Origin: Rhabdophis nuchalis
Taxonomy: Eukaryota > Chordata > Lepidosauria > Squamata > Natricidae
Length of the DNA: 64,000 nt
NCBI GenBank assembly: GCA_039707465.1
Contig: CM077643.1
Coordinates: forward strand, 246,431,919 to 246,495,918
Direction of reading: 5' to 3'
Positions 1 to 11,549 of the stretch are shown piece by piece (the first letter of the stretch is position 1; each line of letters begins with the position of its first letter). The translations under genes were made by a program, and so were the position numbers. Under the pieces are notes generated by a model. It had not been told where the DNA came from. It did not search any database and saw only the letters and a list, made by a program, of their open reading frames with translations.

Positions 1-82
1 TCCTAGGTCCTTGATTAGGACTCGAGCTGTTGAGCTACCAACCAGCCCTGAAGGCTGTGAATCTCACCAAAAATTAACTACA

Positions 83-103
83 GAATAATAATAATAATAA
101 AGA
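83..103. repeat. (AAT)n microsatellite
   Basis: A short run of AAT/ATA trinucleotides. The first 80 bases before it contain no recognised feature. Confidence 0.8.
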
Positions 104-194
104 GCCACCTTGACGCAATGAAAAAATCTAATAAATAAAATCAATAATAACAAAGGTGGGATACAAATAAGCAAATAAAGTAATAAATAAAATG

Positions 195-815
195 CATGTT
201 AATTTTCTCATGTTTTAAAAAAGGACCTGTGCCAAAACCAGAAAATATTGGATTAAAATATTGGCTAGAACAAATAATAGAACAAAAGATTGAATGGAAA
301 CCAGAACTATTTCTATTGGGCATAATAAGTGATAAATTGTGTAAAAGAAAAAGAATGTACCACTACATACATTAACTGCAACAAGAATAGTATTTGCTCA
401 AAATTGAAAGCAGAACAATATCCCTCCAGATGCAATGATCATAAGAAAGATACTTGAGTGTGCAGAGATGGATAGGTTGACCATGGAACTGAAGGATAGA
501 GAAGAATCAGAGTATTATAAAGTGTGGAAAATATGGTATAAATGGTTGGACAATAGATGTGAGATACTGTATAAGAATTAAGTATTATTTACAACAAATA
601 TGATAACTCTATAAATCTGTAAATATTAATATATTTTAGGTGATTATATGATATACAATATATAATATATTAGAGAATTTAGAAAGAGAGCTTATGTAAA
701 CACGAATGATATCAACAATATTGATATGGACTCACTGTAATGAATGGAAATCTGTGTTTTGTTTTTTTTAATGTTTAAAAAAAGCTTAATAAAATATTTA
801 AAAATAAATAAATAA
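195..815 (+). mobile_element. L1 LINE 3' end (ORF2 C-terminal remnant), decayed
   Basis: Conceptual translation in shifting frames gives the tail of an L1-type ORF2: a KPELFLLGIIS-like segment, then RIVFAQN, then ILECAEMDRL, then YKWLDN near position 550. The same ordered blocks occur in the two minus-strand copies near 48.2 kb and 52.1 kb, which supports a shared LINE origin. Stops and at least two frameshifts interrupt it. An A-rich 3' end with AATAAA and (AAAT)n follows near 785-815. The 5' part is missing. Confidence 0.7.
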
Positions 816-851
816 ATCATTGATATGGACATTTTATTAAATGGTATTATA

Positions 852-991
852 CAGGGGTGGGCAAACTTTGCAACTTTAAGTCTGAAGGACTTCAGCTCCC
901 AGACTTCTCCAGCCAGCAAAGCAAAGCTGGCTGGAGAAGTCTGGGAGCTGAAGTCCTTCAGACTTAAAGTTGCAAAGTTTGCCCATCCCTG
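852..991. mobile_element. Palindromic hAT-type MITE
   Basis: Two 66-bp inverted arms (852-917 and 926-991) match with one visible mismatch around an 8-nt centre. Ends are CAGGGGTGGGC and its complement. It is flanked by GTATTATA (844-851) and GTATTATG (992-999), an 8-bp TSD with one mismatch, as expected for hAT transposition. No coding capacity. Related copies lie at 24439-24573 and 39985-40090. Confidence 0.85.
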
Positions 992-999
992 GTATTATG

Positions 1000-2241
1000 T
1001 ATGAATACATGTAGACACAAACTGGACAGATGGTAGGCCAAGTATCATCAGGCTACACTTAATATAGTTTTTCAAGTCAAACCACTTTCATGAGGGGTTT
1101 TTTAGTCATCCGGATCTAATGCCCACACACATTAAAAAGTATCAGTTTCTCTGTCCCTGTCATCTCAACTTCAGATGGTCAGATAGCATTATATAAATAC
1201 TGCCAACTCTTGGAAGACATGCTGTGTCTTGCTTTTCAATATCACTTTTGGGGACTCTGACAAATAAAGGCTATTTGCTTCCTTCCTTTGCTGTGTACTG
1301 AAATCCTCTCCCCCGGTGACCTTATTTATTTCAACTATTTTTCATTTCAGGCTGAACCTGCCTCGGCTGTGATTGAAACTTGAACATTAATCAAATTTAA
1401 AAAGAAAAAAAAACCCAAGGCAGGAAAAATAAAATTAAATAAATGCTGTTATCAGGTTACTTCAGTTCTCTTTAGCTTCTTTTTTTTTTGTAATTCCCCA
1501 CCTCCTTTCTCTCTCAGGTGCATATGGCAAAATTGGATTAAAAAAAAACACACCACTCCTTGAGTGTTTTCATATCCAGCTGCATTCCATTCCAGCAGTG
1601 TTAACTTCAGTTCATCTGGGATTGTATATTATTTATTTTTTATCAAGACTCAGTGGGATCCTGATTGAAAAGCTTAGGTGAAAAATGTCAGGACAAATAT
1701 TGAAGCAAAAAGTGTTTATCCCATGTGCTATAAGTCTGGGGTCTGCTTAACAACTTTTTTCACCTCCTATTTTTTTTCCCTGACTCCAAGCTGTCACCTG
1801 AGTAAATTGATTTAAAAGGAGGGGGAAGAAGGGAAAATACAATCTCTATTCCATTAACATGTCACCACACAAAACAGTGAAGTGTAGAATTGTTTTTTTT
1901 TTTCAAATAAAGAACACAAAGGTGGATTTGATTCTCAGCTGAGCTTTCCAGCACTTGTGCTTGATTACTCATCCCAGCATATGTGAGCAATCTTCCCCCC
2001 CCCCCAAAAAAATTAAGTGTGCTTAAAATTAAGTTAGTTACAAAGGGCTTCGTTGCTTGACATTACACTCGATTTCAATGGGACCTAAATGCCTCTGGAT
2101 TAATGCTATTTAGCAATTGACAGTGCCACCAAATGTCTGAAGATATCTTTATTCACTCAATGGATACTGGGCTTGCCATAAAGATCAGGATAGAAGTGCT
2201 TGCTCTATGTAGAAGTCCATGTATAGACTGGAATTCTGACT
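1000..2241. other. Unassigned AT-rich DNA
   Basis: I see no convincing gene, RNA or repeat here beyond short A/T and C homopolymers (for example around 1400, 1490 and 1990). Confidence 0.5.
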
Positions 2242-2249
2242 GTCTAAAG

Positions 2250-2359
2250 CAGTGTTTCTCAACCTTGGTCACCTGAAGATGCGTGAACTTCAACTGGCTG
2301 GGGAATTCTGGGAGTTGGAGTCCACACATCTTCAGGTGGGCCAAGGTTGAGAAGCACCG
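2250..2359. mobile_element. hAT-type MITE
   Basis: Starts CAGTGTTTCTCAACCTTGG and ends in the inverted counterpart CCAAGGTTGAGAAGCACCG. Perfect 8-bp TSD GTCTAAAG at 2242-2249 and 2360-2367. The interior is a short hairpin with no ORF. Confidence 0.85.
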
Positions 2360-2367
2360 GTCTAAAG

Positions 2368-3743
2368 GCTCTAGAAACATCCCCAATGTAACCTGTGCCT
2401 TGAATGGAATCGCATCAAGGATATGTTTTTGTTGAGTCTATGTGATACAGAAGTGACTAGGAATATAAAAGATGGCATTTAGATCACATCATATAGGGAT
2501 CTCTTATCTCCCACTGTATCTGCCTAGTCAATATGACTTGACATCATTGGTGCCCTCTGGGTTCTTTCAATTAAAAAATGTCATCTATCGGGACAAGAGT
2601 TATCAGATATCTTAACAGGCAAAGGATGAAATGGACAATTGGAAAGGAAAACAAATGGGGAAAATGGAGACGCACCAGCTGTTTAATATTTGTATTTATA
2701 TTCATTAGAGAAGAAATTACGAGTGAATAAACAAGGACACAATGGGGATTACATACCGAGAGAAATGAGATGATGTTGGTTGTTTACCTAATTGGGTTAG
2801 GAGACAAAAGGCTTCAGTGAGTAACTGATTAAAGTCTTGTCAAATTCAGGCAGCAGGGCAAGCCAGCCAGAGATAACTAATCAGCTAAGTAAGGCTACGG
2901 AGGAAAGCTTGCAGTCAGCACTTATTAGGGTAATATTGTGCTGCAGTGATAAGCTGCTCAGGGAGAGCTAGCTTGTTAAATACTTAAAAAGCCAGCCAAC
3001 ATTTGATATAAATGGTATGCTTGTCAAAGGAAGGACATGTAGGCTATGTCCTCCTTTTGCCAGATGTTTGGTAGCCCTAATCAGGATCTTGGAAGTGTAC
3101 CTTCTCTGTAGCTTCTCTTGCCTTCTGGAATGAGACTCCCTTAAGACCAGATGGCCCCCATCTTGCTGGTGTTTCAAAAGTGCTTGAAGACCTGAATGAA
3201 CCCCTGCATTTTTTTCCCATTCATGTCCAATTCTTGTCATTTTCCTCATTTTTTATTCTTTACTTTTGTTTCATATTTTTTTAAATATTGTGATTTGGAA
3301 ACTATCCAGAAATATTGGGAGTCAAATGGCATGGAAATATAATAATTAAATATATAGACAACCTGAATTCTTACTGGAGGCTGGGGGTCAGGGGGAGAAA
3401 AACTTAGATTGCAGCCTTCAAAGGAACATAGTCTTTGGAATGTATCTATGTATTTAATCATTTAACTTATGCCTTCAGGAGCAAAAAGCAGCATGGTACC
3501 AATTCCTCCTTTAGTTTCCCCAAAACCATCCTTTCAGGTCAAGAAAAAATAATTGGCCCAAACTAAATGTGAAAGTTTCCGCCACCAAGTATGACCTCTG
3601 TCACTGAACTGTACTCCTTTCAAAAAGCCAAATTACTTTGCTCAGATTAATATTATAAATGGTTCATGTCAAGTTGTGCCAACCCCAAGCAGTGGTGTGG
3701 CCCAGGAAGAATTTCCTTGTTTTAGTTGAGTGTTGAAAGTATA
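2368..3743. other. Unassigned DNA
   Basis: No recognisable gene or repeat. Short open frames near 2968-3461 on the minus strand look random in composition. Confidence 0.45.
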
Positions 3744-4076
3744 GGAGGTGTGATGGCCCAGTGGTTAAAGATACGGAGCTTGTCAGTTGAAGAGCTGAGA
3801 GTCTGGATTTGAGACCCAAACTCTGTGCAATGGGATGAGCTCCCTTTACTTGCCACAGCTCCTGCCTATCTAGCAGTTGAAGGCATGCAAATGTGAGTAG
3901 ATTAATAGGTACCACTTTGGTGGGAAGGTAATAGCATTCAGTGCACATTTGGCCTATAGCCATACTGGCCACATGAGCATGGAAAATGTCTTCAGACAGT
4001 GCTGACTCACTTGCTCCCAAGAAATGGAGATGAGCACCATGCCCTAGAAACAGACACAACTGACAGGTAAATCTTT
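3744..4076 (+). mobile_element. Sauria-type SINE, old copy
   Basis: A tRNA-like head (GATGGCCCAGTGGTTAAAG as a degraded A box, GATTTGAGACCC as a degraded B box) is followed by the squamate SINE body: TCTAGCAGTTGAA, GGTGGGAAGGTAATAGC, GGCCACATGAGCATGG, GAGATGAGCACC. The same body occurs inverted at 5156-5507 and 28914-29240. Sauria SINEs are tRNA-derived and have a Bov-B LINE-like 3' end, which is the basis for the name. This copy is the most diverged of the three. Confidence 0.8.
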
Positions 4077-4079
4077 ATT

Positions 4080-4870
4080 TTCCTATAATTTCTGAAGGAG
4101 GAATCATCCCATCATATCCACCTTTGTTCATAAATATCTGCTGCTGAAATTATGATTATTTATCATCCAAGAAGTTCTAGCTCCAGCCTTATTGGCTTTG
4201 GGAGGATAAAACAGTAGCCAACCCAAAATAAATAAACTTGTAGAGTGAGTAGGAGGGAAATATGTTTTTTTTAGGGAGCAAAAAGTAAGTGTTATAAAGT
4301 TTGTTAGGGGGAAAAATGGTCTAGGAAATTTCTGCTGCCTCTAGTTGTAAGGAACTGTTCAATTGTGTAATGAAATTAAGTGTTTAATGAAGCAATCTGT
4401 TTAGCAGTATTTTAGCGACTAGATTATAATTATAATTATCATAATGTATAAACGGATTTTAAAATTCACTTACAGTATGGAGAAGCCGCTAAATAAGAAA
4501 ATGTTTCAACCAAAGTTACACTTTTTTAAAAGTCTAATTAAGCCGATGGGTTAGTATTGAAGATCATAGGGCAGCAGGCTCTTTCATCAAGATTTAAGAT
4601 TTCTTAGTTTCTTTATTTCATTTCATCTTCATCAGAGCAATATAATTAGAATCACGCAAGGGGGGAACAGAGATACAATTCTTGGCCATGCTTTCTTCTG
4701 TACTTCGTCAATAACTTTTGCAACCTTTGTTGTGCATTACATAAATTTTTTATTGTTGATTGTTTTTACCACTCCTCGTGTACTTTTGAATCAGTTATCA
4801 CCATTGTTTGTAGCTTTTGATAGGAGTCTTAATCATTTCCCCCCTTAAATAAGTATTGTATCTGGGCGTG
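4080..4870. other. Unassigned AT-rich DNA
   Basis: No gene or recognised repeat seen. Confidence 0.45.
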
Positions 4871-4872
4871 TA

Positions 4873-5065
4873 CAGGTAGTCCTCAACTTACAACCACAAC
4901 TGAGCCCAAAATTTCTGTTGCTAAGCAAGACAATTGTTAAGTAAATGTTGTCCTACTTTATGACCTTTCTAGTCACAGTTGTTAAGTGAATCACTGCAGT
5001 AGATAAGTTAGTAACCTGGTTGTTAAGGGAATCTGGCTTCCCCACTGACTTTCCTTGTCTACCTG
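4873..5065. mobile_element. Tc1/mariner (Tigger-like) MITE, internally deleted
   Basis: Begins CAGGTAGTCCTCAACTTAC and ends CTACCTG, flanked by TA dinucleotides on both sides (4871-4872, 5066-5067). Only the first half of the family (compare 14933-15274) is present before the terminal bases. Superfamily placement rests on the TA flanks and the pogo/Tigger-like CAGG terminus. Confidence 0.6.
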
Positions 5066-5155
5066 TATTTCTTGTTTCAGTTCTTTCTTTACTGGCATCC
5101 ACGGTGGAATTTATTAAGATCTGGAGATCATCAGACTATTCTATGATCTATATAA

Positions 5156-5507
5156 AGGTAAAAGTAAAGGTTCCCCTCGCACATATGTGTTAGTCATTTC
5201 CGACTCTAGGATACGATGCTCATCTCCATTTCAAAGCTGAAGAGGCGGCGCTGTCCGAAGACATCTCCGTGGTCATGTGGCCAGCATGACTAAATGCCGA
5301 AGGCGCACAGAGCGCTGTTACCTTCCCACCAAAGCGGTCCCTATTTTTCTACTTGCATTTTTACATGCTTTTGAACTGCTAGGTTGGCAGAAGCTGGACA
5401 AGTAACAGGTCACTCAGTTATGCAGCGCTAGGGACTCCAACCACTGAACTGCTGACATTTCTGATCCACAAGCTCAGCGGCTTAGCTACTGAGCCACTGC
5501 GTCCCTG
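5156..5507 (-). mobile_element. Sauria-type SINE with 14-bp TSD
   Basis: On the minus strand it runs from a tRNA-like head (near 5507) to the Bov-B-like 3' end with the AACCTTTAC tail at 5156. A perfect 14-bp direct repeat TATGATCTATATAA flanks it (5142-5155 and 5508-5521), which shows target-primed insertion. It is clearly younger than the copy at 3744. Confidence 0.92.
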
Positions 5508-5521
5508 TATGATCTATATAA

Positions 5522-5911
5522 GCCATCACAATTAATCCCTAATTGGAAACCTAAGCAGATTGCAGCTTTTCTTGTTTTTTTTAATGACTAATTTGGACCA
5601 TTGAAGAGTTTGATATTAATCAGCCAGTTTCTATCCATTGATATGCAGAGCTTTTCCTTTAATCTTGAAGTCAAAAACATGAGAAATTGAGAAATGAGAA
5701 ATTCTATCGATTGTCTTAGGGTCTAACATTTGCTATGATTAAAAAAAAAAGCCTGTAACAGTTCCTGCTCCACTAGTCTAAAACATTTGAAGAACTTATA
5801 CAATTACCGAAGGTCCATTTCCTACCTGCACCTAGCCACTTACTGAGATTTAAATTTCACAAATGAGTTTGATGAACTGGGGAAGTCATTCCTGCTTATA
5901 TAACAGAGATC
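5522..5911. other. Unassigned DNA
   Basis: No feature recognised. Confidence 0.4.
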
Positions 5912-5916
5912 CATGG

Positions 5917-6388
5917 TGTTAAGTTTCGGGTGAATGAAGAGGCAGGACTCGCATTGTGACTTCAGCTCTTTATTTAGTAGATTGGTACATCGAAGCAGCC
6001 GGGCTCTCTGACATCTCCCTGTTTTAAAGGGACCTGTCAGGTAGCTCAGCCTCTGAGAATGCTTCAATTTCCCGTTGCTCGATTGGACCAATGATCTTGG
6101 AGTATGGTAATTTCTTTCGAGAGGCAACCTGAGCGAAGCCTCAGCCTAAAGCAGTGGTTCCCAACCTTTTTTTGGCCATGCCCCACCTAAGCAACTCTAA
6201 AATCCTGATCCCAGACCCCCTGTAACATATAATTCTTACTTTACTCAAAAAGTGATCTCTACTCACATGTTAGAAGCCTAAAAGACCATTAACTTGGTTT
6301 AAACAAGGTTCAAATTGCCCCCATCAAATTGCCCCGCCATTGGGAACCACTGGGCTAAAGGCTTCATTCTCTATTTACATACGTAACA
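5917..6388 (-). mobile_element. Solo LTR (family A) interrupted by a hAT MITE
   Basis: The ends form an inverted TGTTA...TAACA pair. On the minus strand the LTR starts at 6388 and carries an AATAAA signal (plus-strand 5969-5974) before its end at 5917. A perfect 5-bp TSD CATGG flanks it (5912-5916 and 6389-6393). Removing the nested MITE (6152-6352 plus one TSD) leaves about 263 bp. No internal retroviral region adjoins, so it is a solo LTR. ERV or Gypsy origin cannot be decided from the LTR alone. Confidence 0.75.
6152..6352. mobile_element. hAT-type MITE nested in solo LTR
   Basis: Termini CAGTGGTTCCCAACC and GGGAACCACTG are inverted. The flanking 8-mers GCCTAAAG (6144-6151) and GGCTAAAG (6353-6360) match at 7 of 8 positions. 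It inserted into the LTR at 5917-6388. Confidence 0.85.
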
Positions 6389-6662
6389 CATGGTGTGTCC
6401 CAATTTTGCAATGTTACAAATGTTTTAGAAGACATGGGAAATGATAATCTTATATATGTGGTTTACAAAAAAATACCCCAACAAACGTTCTTGTCTGAAA
6501 ACCAAATTTGACATTTACAGTGCCTCACACAGAAGCATTGCTCACTGAAATTGCCTCACTGCAAATCATAGAACTCAGCAGGATGTAGATTGGATTTTGA
6601 TGCTGAGTCACATGAATATTTAAATTTGTGGAAGAAGTCTACTTGAAAAGTAGGTGTAAGAG

Positions 6663-7016
6663 CAGTATTGGGATTCAGGCAGTTCACACCTATCAGGAGA
6701 ACTGATTGTTAACTTTCTAAGCAGTTCAGAAAACTGGTTGTTGGAAGAAATCTTATCCCCACCACCACCACTTTACAGGAAGGCAAAACGGAAACATTCT
6801 GTTGTTGTTTCTAGCCTAATCTTTATTGCCCTGCTTACAGAAACTGCCTCTCTGGCTAACCCTTATTACATTATAACAGCTACGGCGAAGCATCCATTGA
6901 CCTGAGTGATGTTGAGTTGGCTATAACCACATGGTCACATGACCGTTGAGCCACGCCTACCCAGCTGATCATTAGGGCAGAGAACCCATTGTTAAATTAT
7001 TTGAATCCTACCACTG
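6663..7016. mobile_element. hAT-type MITE (same family as 44233-44594)
   Basis: One end reads CAGTATTGGGATTCA and the other TGAATCCTACCACTG. TGTAAGAG occurs at 6655-6662 and again at 7015-7022, overlapping the last two terminal bases. The interior matches the copy at 44233-44594 in inverse orientation (AACAACAGAATG-like and TGTTACAATG-like blocks). Confidence 0.7.
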
Positions 7017-7214
7017 TAAGAGGTTCTGTTGAAAAATACGGGCAGAGTCTACAATAGTAACTTGAAATCAATCATTTTGTAATGATCATTTTAAGGGATT
7101 TCAACAACTTCAGCTATATATTTTTGCCTAATATGTACCAATGGTGATATAATGAATGCAAGTATGTTTTGCTAGCTTAGAATGAACCAGATGGCTTAGC
7201 TGCCTTGAAAGAAA

Positions 7215-7600
7215 GCTGAGATGTCCCAAAGATTATTTTTCAAAAGGCAACTGGACTTTCTTTTTTCTTGAACATGTTTCGCTTCTCATCCAAGAAGCTC
7301 CTTAGATAGTTTTAAATTGGGTTTTTAAAATTTGGTTTTAGCGCAGGATAGGTTTATTTAATAGTTTTAAAATTATATTTATTGTATTTTGTATGTTTTT
7401 AAATTTCCTGTGCGCCGCCCTGGGTCCTCTGTGGAGAAGGGCGGGATATAAATTTAAATAAATAAATAAATAAATAAATCCTTCAGAACTGAAGAAGCTT
7501 CTTGGGTGAAAAATGAAACCTCTTAAAGGAAAAATAAAGAAAGTCCAATTGCCTTTTGAAAAAGTACCTTTGGCACAACTATGACCTGTATAACTGAGAA
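7215..7600. mobile_element. Palindromic (Penelope-like?) element split by a LINE tail
   Basis: The segment at 7215-7305 (minus strand) and the segment at 7482-7600 (plus strand) are copies of the same roughly 90-bp sequence (CTTCTTGG.TGA, AAGAAAGTCCA.TTGCC), so they form inverted arms. A LINE 3' end sits between them. The arms contain a hammerhead-like core, described in the findings. The Penelope assignment is inference. Confidence 0.5.
7306..7481 (+). mobile_element. L2/CR1-type LINE 3' end with (AAAT)n tail
   Basis: Contains the conserved LINE 3' segment GCCGCCCTGGGTCC...GGGCGGGATATAAATTT followed by (AAAT)n at 7453-7481. The coding part is absent (5' truncation). Confidence 0.75.
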
Positions 7601-8583
7601 TAAGAGTTCTCAGTATATAACTCTGTATATAAGAGTTTCTTATATAGATATCAAATGCATTTTATATCTATATAAGAAACTCTTAAATATCTTTAAAGTT
7701 GAAATTTCCTATACTTATGATTTAAATGTAGCAAATTTCAACTTTAAAGATATTTAAATGTTTCTAGTATAGCTATCAAATAGGTTTGATACCAAAAGCA
7801 ACTTGTTATGAAATAGAGTTAAGCATCCAATAATAGGTGGTTGCAAGCCTTAAAATTGCTGTATTTTTTTAACTTATCATTGGAATTAATCCATGAAAAA
7901 TGTTTTTATTATTTCAGATTTATTGGACATCCCAAAGAATGCATCAGGAATGATAAACTATAGATTTTCTCTGTTGGCAGAGTAAGAAATTTGAGAGTTA
8001 ACCCAGATATTTGGCCTTGTATGTTATTGATTTCCTTTTGAAATATCTCATATAAATAAATTCATGGTTAAATCTGTTCATATTAAATATGTGAATAGCA
8101 TCTTAAATGATATCAAAAGTTTCTTGAATTTTATTATTTTTAAGGAACTTTGGTTATATCAGGCATGGAGAATATCTAAGAGAATAATATTGTGAGACTG
8201 GAAAAATCAAGGATTGGATTGAAGACATGTCATTTTTCAATTTCTCAAGAGGCCTTTTTCCTCCTAATATCTGTTTATTTAGGTAATATAATTTAGCAAT
8301 TACATTATATACTGATTGGTATGCGTACTTGGTTGAAACTATAATAAAATATTCTATAATAAAATATTCTTTTTAAAAGTATTTAGGTTACATAAATGAG
8401 AAAATTTATTTTCTAGAAATGATGATCATAAACTTCCTAATGAGTAAATTGTAATATAAATAATTAATCTGAGTCTTCCTGATCTCTAATTTGCAAACAA
8501 AATAATAATAAACCATGTCTTAAAATTCAGGGCAAAACGTTCAATTAATATAGGAAACATTTTGCTAGAATAGTTGCAGATCA
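7601..8583. other. Unassigned AT-rich DNA
   Basis: A local inverted repeat (TAAGAGTTTCTTATATAGATAT and its complement, about 7628-7686) and a second one (AAATATCTTTAAAGTTGAAATT, about 7684-7755) are visible. Nothing else is recognised. Confidence 0.5.
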
Positions 8584-8591
8584 GCTTAGAA

Positions 8592-8725
8592 CAGAAGTGT
8601 CAAACTCATGGCATCATGGCGGTGTCACATGATGTATCTTGACTTTTTCCCCTTCGCTATACCAGGTGTGGGCATGGCCAGCATGTGATGCATCTGGCCC
8701 ACGGGCCAGGAGTTTGACAGCCCTG
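8592..8725. mobile_element. hAT-type MITE
   Basis: Termini CAGAAGTGTCAAACTC and GAGTTTGACAGCCCTG are inverted. Flanking 8-mers GCTTAGAA (8584-8591) and GCTTAAAC (8726-8733) match at 6 of 8 positions. Confidence 0.75.
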
Positions 8726-8733
8726 GCTTAAAC

Positions 8734-11320
8734 TCACCAATCTTTGTCCAGACTTCAGGATAGAATAAGCATTTGGTGTACAAATTCAACAATGTGGAAT
8801 AAAGGATTTGTAAGAAAGAAAGTACCAGTGAGCAAGCATACCATTCAAGCTGCAGTAGTACGGAACCAAAGAACTGAAAGAAAGGAATGGCATCACCAAC
8901 TTTCACACCAATTTTTCATTGGATAATTAAGGTAGGTAGCTACATCATTATAAGTACTGTTAATATCAGGATAATGCCAATGATTCCAAGGGAAGCTTCC
9001 AATCAGCAGAAAGAACTAAAAATAAAAACATTGTAAGAAAGAACTGGTTCGCACCACTAAGAATCAGTGTCTGAGGAGTGCCCATCATTGCTATTAGTTA
9101 TACTACAAAAATGATTAATTTCCAAAAGCTTTCTTTGAGGAACTGAGAGTTTATAAAATGAGGCTTGTGATCATTCCATTATTTCAATTTGCAAGAACCC
9201 TAGAAAAGTGCTTAAACAAGGAGTTCTTGAACAAAGGCTTGCTGAAATTCACCCACCGTTTATTTAATTTTTTTTTATCAATCTATATAGCCAGCCATCT
9301 CATTAACTGGAAATCAAAGTAGTGAACATAGGGTTAAAAACACATGCCACAAGCCACAACGGTATTTAAGGCCTAATGGAAAGGTGAGGCTGTGGAGAGA
9401 TCATCAATACACTATAAATAAGGCATTTAAATAGCATTTACACCCAGTGCATGCAATCAATCAACTGCTTTATGTTCTTCCAGGGGAAAAGTCTTAGCAA
9501 AGTTGGATCTAGCTCAAACATATCAGCAACTATCATCACTCACCATTGATTGACCATGCTGAACTAAATGTCTTCAGAGGTCAAATCTACATGGCTCCTG
9601 GATTATTCTAATACTCCACGAAAGTTATAGTTTCTGGAATCTCGGGATTTTGATGATCTTCTGATTATAATGTCAACATTGGACAACTTGCTATTATACT
9701 TAGAAAACTTTGAGTCATTCGGGAAGTTCTCCCTTAGCATACAGAAGACCTATAAGAAATCCACACATATCAACTGGGATATATGGGGAACAAATCATCA
9801 GGTAACCTGTTTTTAAGCCCTAATATTAAATAAATGCAAACACTGGCAAACTCCTTTGTGATCTCATACACCTAATGTGTCATATCTCTATATATCAAAG
9901 CGTAATATTTTTTGCCCATTCTTTGTCATGCTTAGCTGTGCACCAGTTCAGTGATGTTTCTTGAGGAGGAGGAAAAAAAGCCAAGTTCATCTTTGGCTGA
10001 AAGAAGTTGATTGCAACGTGTCAGTGTGTCGTCCCATCACCACCATCACCACCCAAGGACTGTTTCTGCCAGCAGAACCACCCAAGCAACAGCCGAAAGC
10101 ACCAGGTAAAACAACCACCACCATTTTGGAATCCATCAGTTTCCACGGTCAATTTATATATGCTCTGCACTTTGTTTATCCCTAACGAGAACAGGATGTA
10201 AATGGAAATTGGACAAAAGCCACCTGATGGAAAATCCCTTTGAAAGGTGAAATTGAGCTTCCGGGTAAAAAAGGTGCCATTTAGCAGCGTGAAAGCTGTA
10301 GGCTTAGAATATCCTAGCAGAGGGACCAGTGGGGGAAGGACAGCTAAGTTAGGCATTCCCAAAGGCATGCATTTTGAAGAATGGATTCCTGCAGCTGTCA
10401 GACAGCCAAAGAGGGAGAGACTTATGGCATGTAGAAGAGTTCAAAATCCATTCAAATCCATTCAAAATCCAAAGAGGAAGAAAGCCATACATCCTACCTT
10501 TTTCCAGTTGGAGTATATGAACGTCCTTGGCAGTCTTCTGCTATCCACTCTGGTGCTTTTTGGCACCACATAAACCCATGCATTTGGCATGCTGGTACTC
10601 TGAGCAAGTTGGGTCTTCAAGGCACAAAAGAGAGGGCAGGTTCAGTCTAAACCCCCACTGGATAATTTTGCCTTGTCTGGTTGTGTCTTCTTTATGTTAC
10701 TGAAAATAAGCCTTTAAATAACATTTCAGCATTATTGCCGTAACTCCCTTTCCTCCCAAGTTATACAGTTTCCCTAATGGCTTAAGAAAAATTATTCTAA
10801 TGTATGCATTTTGATAAGCATACATTTTCATTGACTTATGTCAGCCAAGGATAAAATAATAAAATGCAAAGGCCCAAGGACATCTGTATTCTGGTTCACC
10901 CCTCCGTTCAGGTATTTCGTTAGTCAGACTCATAATTCTTAATCTGCTGTCTTTGTTCTATCAGCCATACCCACAAAGATGGATTGATATGTAAATAAGG
11001 CAGCAGCCTAGTTCAATGTCCTTTCCTGCAGAATTAGAAGTGTATAGTGGATAAATCTGTGGGCTCGGGAATCAAATGTGCATGAATCTATGGAAGCCAG
11101 GCTACTTTAAGATTGGCAATGGTTTAAAGCCATCAGTATTCTAAAGTGACAGATGACCTGGTAGCTTCTCAATGTGCAAAAGTCTATCTCTATCTCTCAC
11201 CACCCATGATAATTAACCAGAGATGAATGGGGCTGATGAATGTTCTAGATCAGCATTTTTCAAACGTTTTTGGATCACTGCCTGCTTAGTTGTACTAAGT
11301 TTTCATAACATCCCTCGTCC
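8734..11320. other. Unassigned intergenic or intronic DNA
   Basis: About 2.6 kb with no repeat that I recognise. Overlapping short frames at 9961-10573 exist on both strands but show no domain, no conserved motif and no splice-site context that I can support. This is the longest repeat-poor stretch in the first third of the window. Confidence 0.4.
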
Positions 11321-11324
11321 TGCA

Positions 11325-11547
11325 TATATAGCAATAGCACTTCGAGCAATAGCCCTCTCTAAGCAGTTTACAAAGTCGGCCTATTGCCCCCAACAAAGTG
11401 AGTCCTCATTTTACCCACCTCGGAAGGATGGAAAGGTGAGTCAGCCTTGAGCCTGGTGAGATTCAAATTGCCAAATTTCAGGCAATCGGCAGGCAGCAGA
11501 ATTAGTCTTCAGTACTGCCCTCTAACCACTGCATCACCGTGACTCAT
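11325..11547 (-). mobile_element. tRNA-derived SINE (squamate, LINE-like tail)
   Basis: On the minus strand it reads from a tRNA-like head (GTGATGCAGTGGTTAGAG, then TTGAATCTCACC) into AGGTGGGTAAAATGAGG and CTAAGTGC-like tail sequence. The same body recurs at 46634-46868 and 53304-53522, all on the minus strand. The family name is not certain to me. Confidence 0.7.
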
Positions 11548-11549
11548 AC

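Noticed and set aside
1..60. tRNA-like sequence near the window start (GTTGAGCTACCAACCAGCCC)
   Set aside because: It suggests a SINE head on the minus strand, but it is cut by the window edge and matches no other copy here well enough to call.
9961..10573. Overlapping frames on both strands (up to 115 aa) as a possible exon cluster
   Set aside because: No domain, no conserved motif, mutual overlap on opposite strands and no convincing splice context.
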